NCBI GenBank assembly: GCA_946902985.2
Contig: OX336391.1
Span: 69,479,947-69,543,946 of the forward strand
DNA from: Meconema thalassinum
Lineage: Eukaryota; Arthropoda; Insecta; Orthoptera; Tettigoniidae
Direction of reading: 5' to 3'
DNA: 64,000 bases
Both the position numbers and the translations under genes were made by a program. Within the stretch, counting starts at the first letter, position 1, and the number at the start of each line of letters is the position of its first letter. The notes under the pieces were generated by a model that was not told the DNA's origin, made no database searches, and worked only from the letters and a program-made list of their open reading frames with translations. Shown piece by piece: positions 42,823-55,656 of the stretch.

Positions 42823-44825
42823 TTAGCCTACTTTCAATTTTTGCAAAAAATGAAAGTAGACTTATGAGATCACTACAGGGCGAAAAAAAGTGTGTCTGTC
42901 TGTGTGTATGTGTGTGAGTCTGTGTGTGTGTGTGTGTGTGTGTGAGTGTGTGGTATTCTGAATGTCTGTCCCCCCCTATCAATTCGAACACGGTGAAACC
43001 GAATGGAATGAAATTTGGTACAAAGGTAGCACTAGCAAAGGACACCTCAGTGTCATGTCTTGTGTCGCCGCCATCTTGACGGAAACGTAATGGCGGCCAC
43101 ACAAATGTTCAAAGCTTAAATCAAATTACGACTAACCTAATCATCCGATCTCTACCAAATTTTGCAACAGCATACATTTATGGGGGCAGCATCCTTTGAC
43201 CAAACTAATAGGTAATCAGCCTAATAGTTTGCGGATGGCGGCCATCTTTGTGTCAAAATCGATTACACCTATTAATTCGAACACGGTTAAACCGAATTAA
43301 ACAATGTTTGGTACAGAGGTAGCACTAGCAAAGGACACCTCAGTGTCATGTTTTATATCATCGCCATCTTGACGGAACCGTAATGGCGGCCACACAAATG
43401 TTCAAAGCTTAAATCAAATTACGACTAACCTAATCATCCGATCTCTACCAAATTTTGCAACAACATACCTATATGGGGGCAGCATCCTTTGACCAAACTA
43501 ATAGGTCATCAGCCTAATAGTTTGCGGATGGCGGCCATCTTTGTGTGAAAATCGATTGCCAATATTAATTCGAACACGGTGAAACCGAATGGAACGAAAT
43601 TTGGTACAGAGGTAGTACTAGTAAAGGGCACCCCAGTGTCATGTTTTATATCGCCGCCATCTTGACGGAAACGTAATGGCGGCCACACAAATGTTCAAAG
43701 CTTAAATCAAATTACGACTAACCTAATCATCCGATCTCTACCAAATTTTGCAACAACATACCCTTATGGAGGGAGCATCCTTTGACAAATCTAATAGGTC
43801 ATTAGCCAAATAGTTTGCGGATGGCGGCCATCTTTGTGTCAAAATCGATTACCCCCATTTATTCGAACACGGTGAAACCGAATGGAATGAAATTTGGTAC
43901 AGAGGTAGCACTAGCAAAGGGCACCCCAGTGTCATGTTTTATATCGCCGCCATCTTGACGGAAACGTAATGGCGGCCACCCAAATGTTCAAAGTTTAAAT
44001 CAAATTACGACTAACCTAATCATCCGATCTCTACCAAATTTTGCAACAACATACCTTTATGAAGGGAGCATCCTTTGACAAATCTAATAGGTCATTAGAC
44101 TAATAGTTTGCGGGTGGCGGCCATCTTTGTGTCAAAATCAATTCCCCCTATTAATTCGAACACGGTGAAACCGAATGGAACGAAATTTGGTACAGAGGTA
44201 GCACTAGAAAAGGCCACCTCAGTGTCATGTTTTATATCACCGCCATCTTGACGGAAACGTAATCGCGGCCACCGAAATGTTAAAGGCTAAAATGTAATTA
44301 CGACCAACCTAATAATCTAGTCTCTACCAAATTTTGCAACAACAAATCTTTATGTGGGAAGCATATTCTGACCAAACTGCTAGATCATCAGCCCAATAGT
44401 TTGCAGATGGTTGCCAAGTATGTGTGCAAATCGATTCCCCCTATCAATTCAAACACGGTGAAACCGAATTGAACGAAATTTGGTACAGAGGTAGCACTAG
44501 CAAAAGGCACCTCAGTGTCATGTTTTATATCGCCGCCATCTTGACGGAAACGGAATGACGGCCACCGAAATGTTAAAAGCTTAAATCAAATTTCGACCAT
44601 CCTAATAATTTGATCTCTACCGGATTTTGCAACAACATGCCTTTTTGTGTAAAGCATCTTATGACTGACTACAAGGTCATCAGCCCAATAGTTTGCAAAT
44701 AGCGACCATGTGTGTGCGCAAATCCATTCCCCAGATCAATTCAATCACGGTGAAACCGAATTGAATGAATTTTTTTACAGAGGTAGCACTAGCAAAGGGC
44801 ACCTCATATTCATGTTTAATATCCC
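42823..44825 (-). mobile_element. Non-autonomous Helitron-like (HINE/DINE-like) element with tandem core
   Basis: Its minus-strand 3' end is at 42823: hairpin built of TAGCCTACTTTCA and TGAAAGTAG (42825-42863), with CTAA at the terminus. Inward come GTGATCTCATAAG (complement), a (GT)n microsatellite at about 42890-42952, TGTCCCCCCCTA, then seven 293-bp units. The same terminal block recurs at 52320-52406. Hairpin end, microsatellite and internal tandem core are the layout of HINE/DINE-1 elements. The other end is not defined; recognisable sequence stops near 44825. Confidence 0.65.
42981..44825. repeat. 293-bp tandem repeat, seven units (last partial)
   Basis: Units begin with AATTCGAACACGGTGAAACCG at 42981, 43274, 43567, 43860, 44153, 44446 and 44738; spacing is 293 five times and then 292. 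Each carries GGTACAGAGGTAGCACTAG, CGCCATCTTGACGGAAACG, TGGCGGCCAC and GGATGGCGGCCATC. Units next to the hairpin end are most alike and the far units most diverged. Confidence 0.93.
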
Positions 44826-45095
44826 TATAGCACGTTGTATTTCAACAAGCTACTACAACCAACATTCAATTATACTCCTTTAAAAGGACAAAGAGTTATA
44901 ACAATACCCATGCATTTAGGAGAAAGTAGCCTATATGTTCTTTACTGAACATCTTGTTTTTTTTATATTCGAACCCAGACCTCAAAAATTTTTGTTTGTT
45001 CTTTATCTGATATATGTCTTGTGTTATCGGCATGAATTGCGATGTTTTCGCCGGGTCATCCGATTCGATGCCGGTTAAAGGGGACATATATAAAA

Positions 45096-45121
45096 TGGCG
45101 CCCAGCGTCCAGAGCCTCGAA
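45096..45121 (+). other. Primer-binding site of element B' (tRNA-Lys type)
   Basis: TGGCGCCCAGCGT starts at 45096; its first 13 bases match the complement of the tRNA-Lys 3' end (…ACGTTGGGCGCCA, from memory) at 12 positions. AGCCTCGAA follows. The clearer match among the three Gypsy elements. Confidence 0.75.
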
Positions 45122-45570
45122 TTGAGAAATCGTACACACGATGGAGTAGCAATTAGATGTTTTTAATGTTATTTGACAGCCTGTGTGGGTTGTTGTGTCG
45201 TTGGCACTTGCATTTGAGTGGCTCAAGTAAACTGGATTACCACATTTGAGGTACTTGAATGGGAGGCTAATGATTTTTTCTCTTGAGAACGTCTAATTAC
45301 CATTGGTAATGAGATTGTTTCCTAGTTTCCATGACATAGGACACAGGATCAGAACTTCTTTTTCCTTTGGAATGGTGCTTTTGATCTTCATTCGTTCTTC
45401 GTTTAATGATCCAATTGCGTAGAATTGGATAAGGATCCATTTATGCAGCTCGATGATATTAGTTCAATTCCATGGTATAGTAGTAGAAAGTATGGTACAA
45501 TCTTGGTGTGGTCACTCTTGATGGTTCCCTTATGTTGTATTGTCTTATTGTACTAATTGACATGTGTAAT
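45122..45570 (+). other. 5' untranslated leader of element B'
   Basis: About 450 bp between the primer site and the first credible gag ATG (45571). No feature recognised. Confidence 0.5.
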
Positions 45571-47450
45571 ATGGAAGAGTTGAGGCAGCTGTTAGCTGAT
45601 TTGAAAACTGATTTAAAGAAGGGTCAGGAGGATTTAAGAGGCGACTTTAAGCAAGGTCAAATGGAGTTAGAGGGTAGACTTAAACATAGTATCCAACAAA
45701 ATCATGATGAATTGGACAAGAAATTTAATCAAAACCAAAATGAGGCAGCTAATCAGGCGTTAAAACACAGGCAGATATAATCAAGTTAGGAGAGCGTATA
45801 ACCAACCGTCAAAAGGAAAGGGATAGCACCATGGACGCAAAACTTGATGCATTGAAGGCCACCATGCAGGACAATTTGATAGAGGGCATACAGAAAATTC
45901 AGAAAGGTGTAGAGAAAGACATGGAAGCATTTAATACACACGTCAGGACCTTAGAAAAACGGTTAGATGAAAACATCAAAGGACTGGGATCTGATATAAC
46001 CGCTCATGTAGTCAAGCTTAAAGGGGAATACCACCATGAGATAGTGGAAGTAAGGAAAGAGTTTAATGAAACTACTGTCGGCAGTCGAAAGGAATTAACG
46101 GAACAAGTAGGAAAGGTAGAGACGAAAATCCCGAAGATGGAGGAAAATGTTGGCACATTAGCGCAAGACGTGGATGCAAATCGAAAACGCATGGATGAGG
46201 AAGCAGGGAATATAGAAAATAAATTGGACGTAATCAATACTAATATCACACAAGTCAAAACGTAAATAGATTGGGCGATTTCGTCAGTCAATGATGACAT
46301 AAAGATACTGGAGGGTAGTCACCTAGACCGCATCACGCGTATGGAGAACTTCTTACAGATGAATAGTCCGGTTCAAACGATGGAAATTAACTCACCAGAG
46401 ATTAACTAGGAGAAACGATGGGGAGATATGGATTCGACACCTGGAGAATTTAATGGGGCTAGTCCTGTAACTATCATTAGAACTCATGAGGAAAAACCGA
46501 AAAAGTTTAGTGGTGTGGGAGTTATCACCCCAATCGAGTTCCTACGAGACCTCAGGGATTTTCTGAATGAAAATCGGTTCCCAAGTGAACGCGAGATAAG
46601 GGTTATTGACAGATCGTTAGAGAATCAAGCGCTGACCTGGTTTAGAGCTTTTAGATGCACCTTTGCGAATTACGAGGAGTTTGCTAAGGCATTCCTTAGG
46701 CGTTTCTGGAGTTCGGAAGATCAACTTAGCATCAGATCAGAACTTTACTCCAGGAAATATTCCACATCTAACCCGACGCAGTATGCGGGGTATTCTACAA
46801 CGCAGATAGCCAGGTTACAATACTTAGAGCCTCCAATACCCGAAGAGGAGATGATTCAGGCGATAATGAGGCAATTTCCGGTAGAAGTTCAGAGAACGCT
46901 TATAGCATCTGGGGCGAATAGTTTGAAGACATGTGACGAAATTCTGAGGAAATTACATCACACCAGTTCTTTAATGCAAGCGAGAAACACTAGATCAGAG
47001 CACCAGGAGGTGAATCTAGTCGTGACAAACCGGAAAATACAGACTCAACCACCACAAAGAAGAATATTGCAGGATACAGGAGATTGGAGAGGACGTTATG
47101 AGAATCGTAGATATAATCAACGAGATAGGAGATGGAACCAAGGTGGAAGGCCATACTATGCGAACCAACAGCAGCAATTCATAAACTTACAGGCCCAGGG
47201 ATATAAAGGGAAGAAACTCTTGGCAGCAAGGAAGAGGTAGATTTCAGACCTATAATAGGCAGTGGAACAGAGATTAACCTCGGGACAATCGCGTGAATTT
47301 GGAAGAGAGACATGCAGAAAGTCAAGCATACTTGCAGCAGATGAGAGAAGCAACTCAGCAGCAGCAAGGGCAAGGGAACGTAGACACAGGGCCTAGTACA
47401 AGTGGCTCGCAAGCAAAAAAAACGTCAAATACAATTCACCAGTCACAGTA
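45571..47450 (+). pseudogene. gag: Element B' Gag, broken
   Basis: ATG at 45571 (MEELRQLLADL). A long charged coiled coil (45571-46390) is interrupted by a frameshift near 45775, TAA at 46263-46265 and TAG near 46407. The Gag core lies at about 46470-46950 (KKFSGVGVITPIEFL, LTWFRAFRCTF, RRFWSSEDQLSIRSELYSRK). The tail is Arg/Tyr/Asn/Gln-rich (GRYENRRYNQRDRRWNQ) without CCHC; a frameshift near 47215 precedes the end, which reads GPSTSGSQAKKTSN before the stop at about 47450. Same design as element A Gag, with lower identity. Confidence 0.88.
47415..47422 (+). other. Putative -1 frameshift site, gag to pol, element B'
   Basis: Eight A followed by CG in the gag codons AKKTSN. Slipping -1 enters the frame that encodes the protease (KPIIEIIAVH…LLDTGA) with no stop between. 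Same place relative to the gag end as in A and C. Confidence 0.7.
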
Positions 47451-49428
47451 GATTCCAGTAATTCCAAACCTATCATCGAGATCATCGCGGTACATAGAAT
47501 TGTAGATGAAGACCTCATTTACGACGAAGAGAATCCCATTAGGAGAGAGAGAACAGAACTACCAATGATTGATAAACATGTTGGAGGACGGAAATTTAAG
47601 ACATTGCTGGATACAGGAGCCATGGTCAGTATCATATCGGAGGCGTGTTTTGAGAATATCAGGTTGACAGAAGATATTACTATATTACCTGCATCCGGAA
47701 TGAAGGTTAGAGGAGTGATTCCTAACCGTTCTATTAACTGAAAATTACAAGCATTGATTAACATCACTATAGCCAACAGAAATTTTGAACACGTCTTCAT
47801 AGTACTAAAAGATATTAAGTTCGACATGATTTTAGCTGCGGAATTTTTGACAGAGCATGGAATAGTAATTGATTTACAAGCAGGGATAGCAACTTTCCGA
47901 GGAAACGAAGGGAAATTGAATGAGGAAATGGGTATATCACATAGCCAAGAATTACCTGGATGGAACACCTTAGATAACATGGTAAATGAAATGGAGGTAG
48001 AAGCAGAGAGGTTACTCTATGTCAAGAAGGAAACACTAGAACCACAGATCCGGAAGAAGTTTGATGAATTAATATCGGAATTTCAAGACATCTTCGATGA
48101 GAAACCTGGTCTTATTAGCAATTTCGAATACCAGATACGACTGGAAGATGAGTCACCATTCGAGGGGAAGCTTTACCCGATTCCAGAGAAGTGGAATGAG
48201 GAGGTAGGCAAAGCCATTAAAACCATGGAAGAAGACGACCTCATTCAAAAGATGGCAACCCCATATCTCAATCCTCTGGTCGTTGTTAAGAAACAGAACG
48301 GCAGGCTTAGAATTTGTCTAGACGCCAGAAGCCTCAACAAGAGAATTTTGCCAGAATAAGACAGGCCTCCCAAGATTAGGGAACTACTCAGATGATTTAA
48401 GGGAAAGACCATATTCTCGACAATAGATCTTAGAGCTTCTTATTACCATATACGTTTGTCAGAGGAGAGCAAACGATACACTGGATTCATGTACGACGCC
48501 ATTACCTACGTTTTCAAAAGACTACCGTTTGGAGTGAAGAATAGTGGTCCTGCACTGGTCAGAGCATTGGACAAGGATCTGACGGAAGAAGTAAAAGGAA
48601 ACGTCTTATGTTATATCGATGATCTGATTATGGCATCGACAACCATGGAGGAACATGTAGAACATCTTCGTAAACTATTTGAGAACCTACGGGAAGCATG
48701 TTTCAAGGTCAACTTTAATAAATGTCATTTTTTCCATAGAGAGATTAGGTTTTTGGGACATGTAATTGATGGAAATGGGTATCGACCTAATCCTGATAAG
48801 ATTGAGGCGATCAGGAGTTTTCCCAGACCACGGAAGGTCAAACAGTTTAGGCAATTCCTGGGAATGTACCAATTCTTTTCGGCTCATTGTCCCATGTACT
48901 CAGAGACGATGGCATCACTACAAGATCTTTTAAAGAAAAACAACAAATGGAAATGGGATGAGAAATCTGAAGCAGCCTTTGTTAAAGCAAAAACTATGTT
49001 GATAGATAATATTAAACTTGAATTCCCGGATTTCGAGAGAACGTTCTATTTAGAATCAGATGCTTCACGTGTTGGCATCAGCGCCGTGTTATTTCAGATA
49101 GATGACAAGCAAGAGCGTCACTATTTAGCATTCTCCAGTAGAAAGTTACGTGAAATAGAAAGGGACTACTCTACCATGGAAATAGAGGCATTAGCAATTA
49201 TTTATGCATTGCAGAGTTGGAAGGAGATATTGCTTGGACATAAAACTGTCATAATCACCGACCATAAAGCATTATAGTTTATGCAAAAAACAGAGCTAGC
49301 TAGTGACAGGGTAGCCCGTTGGGCATTGTTTCTCCCACAATTTGATGTGTCCATTGTGCACCAACCGGGCAAGGACAACTTCTTAGCCGACGTTTTGAGT
49401 AGAAACCCGACAAAGGAAATGCAAGTAC
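47423..49428 (+). pseudogene. pol: Element B' Pol: protease, RT, RNase H (truncated)
   Basis: One reading frame with several stops. Protease has LLDTGAMVSII at about 47607-47640. A TGA near 47739 precedes RT, which carries LRICLDARSLNKR (about 48308-48346), TAA at 48357-48359, a TGA near 48393, LPFGVKNSG and catalytic YIDDL (about 48613-48627). RNase H shows ESDASRVGIS, EIEALAI and ITDHKAL; TAG at 49275-49277; then KDNFLADVLSRN with the last RNase H aspartate. The sequence ends at the LTR of element C, so integrase is missing here. Confidence 0.9.
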
Positions 49429-52400
49429 TGCACCATTATTCCTAAAGGTCTTAAGTACAGATATGGGTACAGTATTTTGAAACGCCCTGTAACTTTCTAA
49501 CTAGCCTCTGAAGTCTATCATAACAGCTGGTCTACAGCGAGCAAAAGTTATGCTATCAAGAAAGAGATCGGCAGAGCTCGTGTTTCCGACGAGAAGCCCG
49601 AAGGTCATCGATAATAATCATGTTGACTTTGTCTAACATTATATCGATCGATTCCCCTGAGAATGATTAATACAAATTAAAGTATATTTAGCGCTATATG
49701 TAAGCAGTTACATATGTATGTATGTATATTTCCATGGCAGAAAGCTATTACTAAGCAAGTATGAAAAACAGAAGATGATCTGTTAAGTCACTGGTGATTA
49801 CACTTCGACTGCGATATATTTTATATCGAGTCGTGACGTATAGAGGGGTGGGGAGAGGGGATGTCGTGCTCAAGCGACCTCGAGCGGAGAGCGGGTACTT
49901 GAGAAACCGACATCGTGCAGGTATAAGCCTGGCAATAGTGAAATTGAAATCGCAAGTTAACGGGATTTTCAAAACGTGTGAGTGTGCCTATGTATGTAAG
50001 CGAGTTCGTTCGGCATTCTACGTGGAGTTGAAACTTGCTTCATGGGGATCAGACATGGTTTTAAACATGTATTATAAGTTTATATTTACGACCGTGTGTC
50101 CACAGCTACTAACGGACCATGCGGGAGAATACTTTCATAAACCCGACCGCCAGCTCGGCTGTATTGTGTCGTAACACTCTGCATATAAACCTTCGTGGAA
50201 ATGCAGCCTCGACTTGATTCAAACTTTTCACAGTAGCTATACTTCTTAAAAAAAACACATTCTTAAGCAAGGTGTCAGAGGGAAGGAATACAATGAAGCC
50301 TATATCCATTACGATGGTAGGCTAGATTAAAATAGGAATACTGCATTAGCAGGGTGTAGCGGGGACACGTTGGCAGCAACTTTCATTTATTATGAATTGT
50401 GCAAGCGAGTCTCGTAATGCAAGGGACCGTGTGGTCGCGTGCGAAATGGGTCACATTCGCAGCTTTATATTGGAACTATTTAGCAGCTGTTCGAGTTCAC
50501 TCTCGCTTCGTGACGAGTTGATAAACTGTTTGCGGTTCTGCCATCGGCATTGTAATGCGTGTGGAAAGATATCGACAGGAGATATTGGGACCATTTCGAC
50601 CGGCCGGGAGTTGTTCGAGCCTAGGAGGACTATGGTTCGTTCTCTGGAGACCCAGTTGGAGTCCGGCATGTTTTCTGTTGGTTTGGAGCCTAGTATGGCC
50701 AACGATATCCTTTTTTTTCCTCATCCAGATTCGCCAAAAGTATAGATCACTTCAACTTGTTACAGTAGTGTAGCCTGGACATGTGAACAATCACACATTG
50801 CCATATTTGATTTTGTAGATTAAATGGTTGAGTAGAAAGTGCAGGTTCGATGCTTATTTCGAAGCTGACCATCTATGATGCCAGGATTTTGACTCATAAC
50901 AAGTAGTTCCGTGAAGAACTATACAGCCTATTTTCATATATCCTACTTATGTTAATTGCCACTATCAACATACACAATTTCTGTTTGATTCCTGTAATAG
51001 ATTCGTAGATATTAAGAACCGACTAAATATTTCGGATGGTCGCCATGTTGGATTTTATATATGAAGGTCCTAGAGTTATGTACTGTTACATGCAGATTAT
51101 TGTGAACCTGTAGTATTCAAACTTCAATCGCATAATTAGGACACAAGAAAAAACAAGGAGATTTTAAAAATTTTCACAGCTGCCATCTTGAGGTTATGGA
51201 AACAATTGAAATAAATTAGATGCCAGTGGATTAACATTCGTATAAGGATTTACTGTACCAAGTTTCACTGCACTCGGATGGTTAAATTGCGAGAAACGTC
51301 CATGTGAATATTTATAATTCGCGTCACCTCCATGTTGGATTTGTGATCACCAGGTTATTTAAAGTCCTATAGGTGAACTTAAGTTCATAGCCCATATGAA
51401 CATTAAAAATGCAGTTTGATTGCTAAAATAGATTCGTAGATATTCAGTATCGTCCAAATATTTCGGATGGTCGCCATGTTGGATTGTTAAATGTATAGGC
51501 CATAGAGTCATGTACCATTAAAGGAAAATTATTGCGTAGGTTCATTATTCAAACTTTCACTTCGATCGCATGACTACATCACAAGAAATAAAAACTTAAT
51601 TTCAAAATTCGCACTGCCGCCATCTTGAGGTTATGTAAACAATTGAACTAAATTATATACCAGTGGATTACAATGTGTATAAATATTTCCTGTACCAGGT
51701 TTCAGTGAGCTCGGAACATTAAATCGCGAGAAAGGTCTATTTAAAATTTTCAAATTCGCATGGCCGCCATGTTCGTTTTGTAGTTAACCGTCTTTTGAAA
51801 GTCTTATAGATGGACTTCCAGTAGTGCCCTTTATTTCCGTACAAAATTTTAGGATGATACCGCTAATAGTTTCAGAGATATTGAATGCCGGCGAAATATT
51901 TCGCACATCCGCCATCTTGTGATTATGTAAACAATTGAACGAAGATAGATGTCGGAGTATTACAATGTATATAGACATATACTGTACCAAGTTTCATTGC
52001 GTTTGGTTGGTCAAATCGCGAGAAACGTCTATTTAAAAGTCGAAAATTCGGTTGGCCTCCATGTTGGTTTTGTAGTTACCTGGTTTTCAAAAGTCACATA
52101 AGTGAACTTATAGTAGTTCCCTCTATCACAATAGAAAATGTCAGGGTGATATCGGTAATAATTTCGTAGATATTGAATGCTGGTGAAATATTTCGCACAG
52201 CCGCCATGTTGGATTGGTGAGTCGTAACAAAATTTGAAGGGCACGGTCGAGGTCGCCGGGAATAGTGCTATGAACTTTCCGAGTTTCATTGAAATCGCTC
52301 CTGCCGTTTAGATTTTATTAGGGGGGGACATACACACGAATCACACACACACACGGACAAAAGGTGATCTCATAAGCCTATTTTTTCAAAATTGAAAATA

Positions 52401-54551
52401 GGCTAAAAATGAGTGCATCCTTTTTTGTATTTTGATTGATAAATTTAACATTTCAATAGTATTTTACAGTATTTAAACTGATATGCTCGTCCTTATTTGT
52501 CGAGAAGTCAATGTAGGAGGAAGATTTACAGATTTTTTGTGTAAGAACATTTTAGTAACACAAATTTTTGAGAACTCTGACTGAGTTTTACATATTCTAG
52601 TGTATTGTTCTTTAAGCACTTTCGCGAGGATTATCGTATTCTTTGAGAAGAATTTTCCTTTCCGTATTATTATTACGATATTAGGAAGTTTTCGGACCCT
52701 GTTATTCTGAATGTTACTTCGAGTCCTTTGACTATTTTTCTTCAGTTTATTAACAGATTTGACTTGTATTTTCTGAGCGTGATTTTCGAAGTGGATTGAC
52801 TAATGGGTCATTAGTCGCTTAGCCTTTGTTGCTAACCTAGATCCATTCTGTAGGTCTAATCCATCGACATTTTCGCGTTCGGGAAGTTCAGGGAAGATCT
52901 TATTTTGAGATTGGATTTATTTTTATAAATCGCTTTTACAACCTCAGTTTGAGTGGTTGGGAGTGTTATAATTTTCTTCTCTTATGAAGTTAACACTGGA
53001 TTAAATTGATATCATTGCCTCTGGTGCAATAGTTTTTCTCTATTAAGAGGGTATTTGAACGACATCCAAATTTGCGAGGATAATCCCAGGAATGACTTAC
53101 TATAAGTCATACGTTTAAGAATTATGAATAATGTAATACATCAATGTAAGGCAACTTTTCTAAAAATAGGTGGAGTATTTCTGGAATCCACTGGGCTTTA
53201 TTAATAATCTGTTACAGAATCAAATTATTGTTACGAACACGAGTTCAGGCTTTTATTATAAACAGCTGATTTTCATAATTGTGGATTTATAACAGTAAGG
53301 CTCCAATTATCGGTGCATGTTCGATTTTAGAGAGGCATGTATTAGGAATAATGCCCTTGTGTTTAAGTATTTTGATACAGTGCTTTGCGAAGCAAAATTT
53401 TCTTGTTGAGGATCGAGCCACGTGTGCCAATCAGGAATAGTTTGAATGGGGTCTTAGCCCAGAGAGGCGTTGTTTTTAACCTAGTATGGTTAATATTAGG
53501 TCATAGGTGACTTTATCGCTGTTGTTATCGTGAAAATGCCTGTGTGAAGATTAATATTTTTCTGAGCAGTATTATTGAGAATCTTGAGTGGATATCCAGT
53601 TCAATATTTCCAGTAAAATTAATATAACGAATTTGCCATAGCATGTATGTTTAACAAGGATCACCGATATCTATTTAATGCTGAATCTATGATTAATTTT
53701 TTGCTTAACTTAACTGTTCGGCAGAAATACCCTGAAATTAGAAATGAAACAGTTAAACAATTTTAAGCAGAAGTGAATGTCGTGACATTAAGTCAGTGGG
53801 AGGAGAATAATCGAAATTATTCTAGAATTTTGTGTAAATTATATTCTGTAAATATGCCATGTTAATTTCATCGTTAAATAACAAGACCATATAATGCTAC
53901 TGAAAATGTCGTGTAAGATTATTGGTTATAATCAGGGTATTTTTGTATAAGATGTTCTTTCAGTTAATGAACCGAAATGAATTTAATTTATTCAATTCAT
54001 ATAATATTTTTTGTGTGTGCTTATCCTATGGGATTGATCATTATTATTATTATACTTTATTTTTGAAAGAACTAAAGGTTAGTTGAGATAATGGGTAATT
54101 CATTTTTGGAAGCCTTTCCCATATTTCATAGCTGAAAGACAATCCAGTATAATTAAGGATAATTTTGATTGGTCGTGGTATCGACAAAATTTATATTTCT
54201 TGTCATGTTTATTCTTGCAATAAACTAATTTATTATTTGGTTTTAATTATTGCGTGATGCTTTATAGAGGTGATGGAAGGGTGTATTAAGGGGGGCATCG
54301 CTATGTAATTTAGGGTTTACCACACCTTTGAGATTCTTTCTTCCTCTTGAAGAATTCTTGTGTTTTGAGCTAGTCTTTTCTTTCTCTGAGCCTTGGTCAG
54401 TCTTAATACATCCTGTTAGGAATTCGAGTGGCCCTATTATCCCTGTGTCTGTTGGTAGAACTTGGGGGTCTTTATAGCCGGGGAGTTTTCACGTTCTACG
54501 ATCTGGCTGCTATCCAGGGATTCAACAGGTATTGGTTGGTAAAAGGGTACA
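49429..54551 (+). repeat. 5' LTR of element C (about 3.6 kb without its insertion)
   Basis: 49429-53296 is confirmed by the copy at 61204-63562. The stretch to 54551 is assigned because the primer site follows at 54557 and the sequence GGGTACA gives a CA end. A 1507-bp Helitron-like insertion lies at 50900-52406. Open frames of 60-120 codons here recur in the other LTR and overlap on both strands, without known motifs. Confidence 0.78.
50900..52406 (+). mobile_element. Helitron-like insertion in the 5' LTR of element C
   Basis: The other LTR shows the empty site (GACTCATAAAAATGAGTGC). The insertion leaves no target duplication beyond one or two A, ends in a hairpin GCCTATTTTTTCAAAATTGAAAATAGGC followed by CTAA, and carries GTGATCTCATAAG and (AC)n before the hairpin. 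Its interior repeats with a period of about 431-438 bp (markers ATTCGTAGATATT at 51001 and 51432, a variant at 51870, and 52161 after an internal deletion). The terminal block matches the element at 42823. No coding frame is supported. Confidence 0.72.
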
Positions 54552-54556
54552 TTAGG

Positions 54557-54580
54557 TGGCGCCCAGCTCAGGGGCTTCGA
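54557..54580 (+). other. Primer-binding site of element C (tRNA-Lys type)
   Basis: TGGCGCCCAGCTCAGGGGC begins five bases after the proposed LTR end. The first nine bases equal the complement of the tRNA-Lys 3' end; identical in those bases to element B'. Confidence 0.72.
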
Positions 54581-55200
54581 AAAAACTGGAGTTCCAGAGC
54601 GAATACCAGGGAGTTGAATGCCATAATTCTGCCAAAATTGAAACTGAAAGTACAAAGTGGAAATTAGTTTTATGGTAATGTAACACAGATCGCGAATTGG
54701 AACACCGTGTTTCCTGTGTGACCATGAATCAAGGCAATAAAATAATGGTGAACCAATATTTTGGCACGAACTATTGGAATTCCTATGGAACAAAGCAATT
54801 ACCAGGATACTCGAGCTACTTGACTTACAAGTGGTATTGCAACCATTATTATTTTTTTTATTTTATGTATTGCAGTGGTGCCACACGCTCTGTTAATAAT
54901 TTGTTCTACTTGTTTCCGGCTAATGATCATTGCTGGCATCATTAAAAATAGAAGTGTTTGTAGCAAATTTAAAATTTGAGTAATGGTAAAATCATAGACC
55001 TTCACCGATATAAACCAACACGCACTTGTATATAGGCGATTCCAAATCAAATTGGGCACTTTGTGTTTAGACATAAGCTTATTTTAAGGTAATGCCAGAC
55101 AATAAGGATGAGCATGTATGGTAAATGGTGGTTAATTGTAGATGTTCTCGCTGTGCTTTGTTGGTGTGGTATTCTTATTCCTTGTGAAGTGTAGTGAAGC
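54581..55200 (+). other. 5' untranslated leader of element C
   Basis: About 620 bp before the gag ATG. No motif recognised; the overlapping small frames lack support. Confidence 0.5.
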
Positions 55201-55592
55201 ATGTCTGAAGGTAATATGGTGACTGTTGGTGACGTTAAGAAGATGTTTGAAATTATTCAAAATAAAATGGACAATTTGAATCAGGACATAGAAAATATTA
55301 AGGTCCAAACTAAATCTCCATTAGACCATATGTCCGAAACTGTTATTCAAAATCAGGGTGCAGTTGCTGAAGGTATCAGGGGGGAAATTGATACTATGCA
55401 ATCCTCCTTGAAGGCTATCAAAGACAGTTCTAGAAGGGTAGAAAAGAAGGTTACCATTGTAGAATCTAATATCGAAGATATCCAGGACGATAATAGAAAA
55501 ACACAACTAGATATCAGTACACTACGGGCTAATGTTGGCTTGGTACAGGTTGGCCAAGAAAGAATGCAACTTGACATTAACAATATCCAAAC

Positions 55593-55656
55593 TAGTCAAA
55601 CATCAATGCAAAATAGTCAAACATCAATGCAAAATAGTCAAACTTCAATGCAAACA
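55593..55656 (+). repeat. 21-bp tandem repeat, three units, in element C gag
   Basis: TAGTCAAACATCAATGCAAAA is repeated three times with a final variant, encoding SQTSMQN three times in the coiled coil. Confidence 0.88.

Larger units (their letters stand above)
45087..49428 (+). mobile_element. Gypsy retrotransposon B', gag and partial pol, cut by element C
   Basis: Plus-strand relative of elements A and C. Primer site at 45096, gag from 45571, A-run recoding site, protease, RT and RNase H. It ends abruptly at 49428 where the LTR of element C starts (TGCACC at 49429); the rest should lie beyond the right side of C, outside the window. At least six stops and frameshifts show it is dead. The 5' LTR probably ends near 45086 (GGGGACA). 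Confidence 0.88.

Noticed and set aside
50392..50745. 117-codon frame in the LTR of element C, repeated at 62166
   Set aside because: Both copies are in LTRs, overlap frames on the other strand, and resemble no known family.
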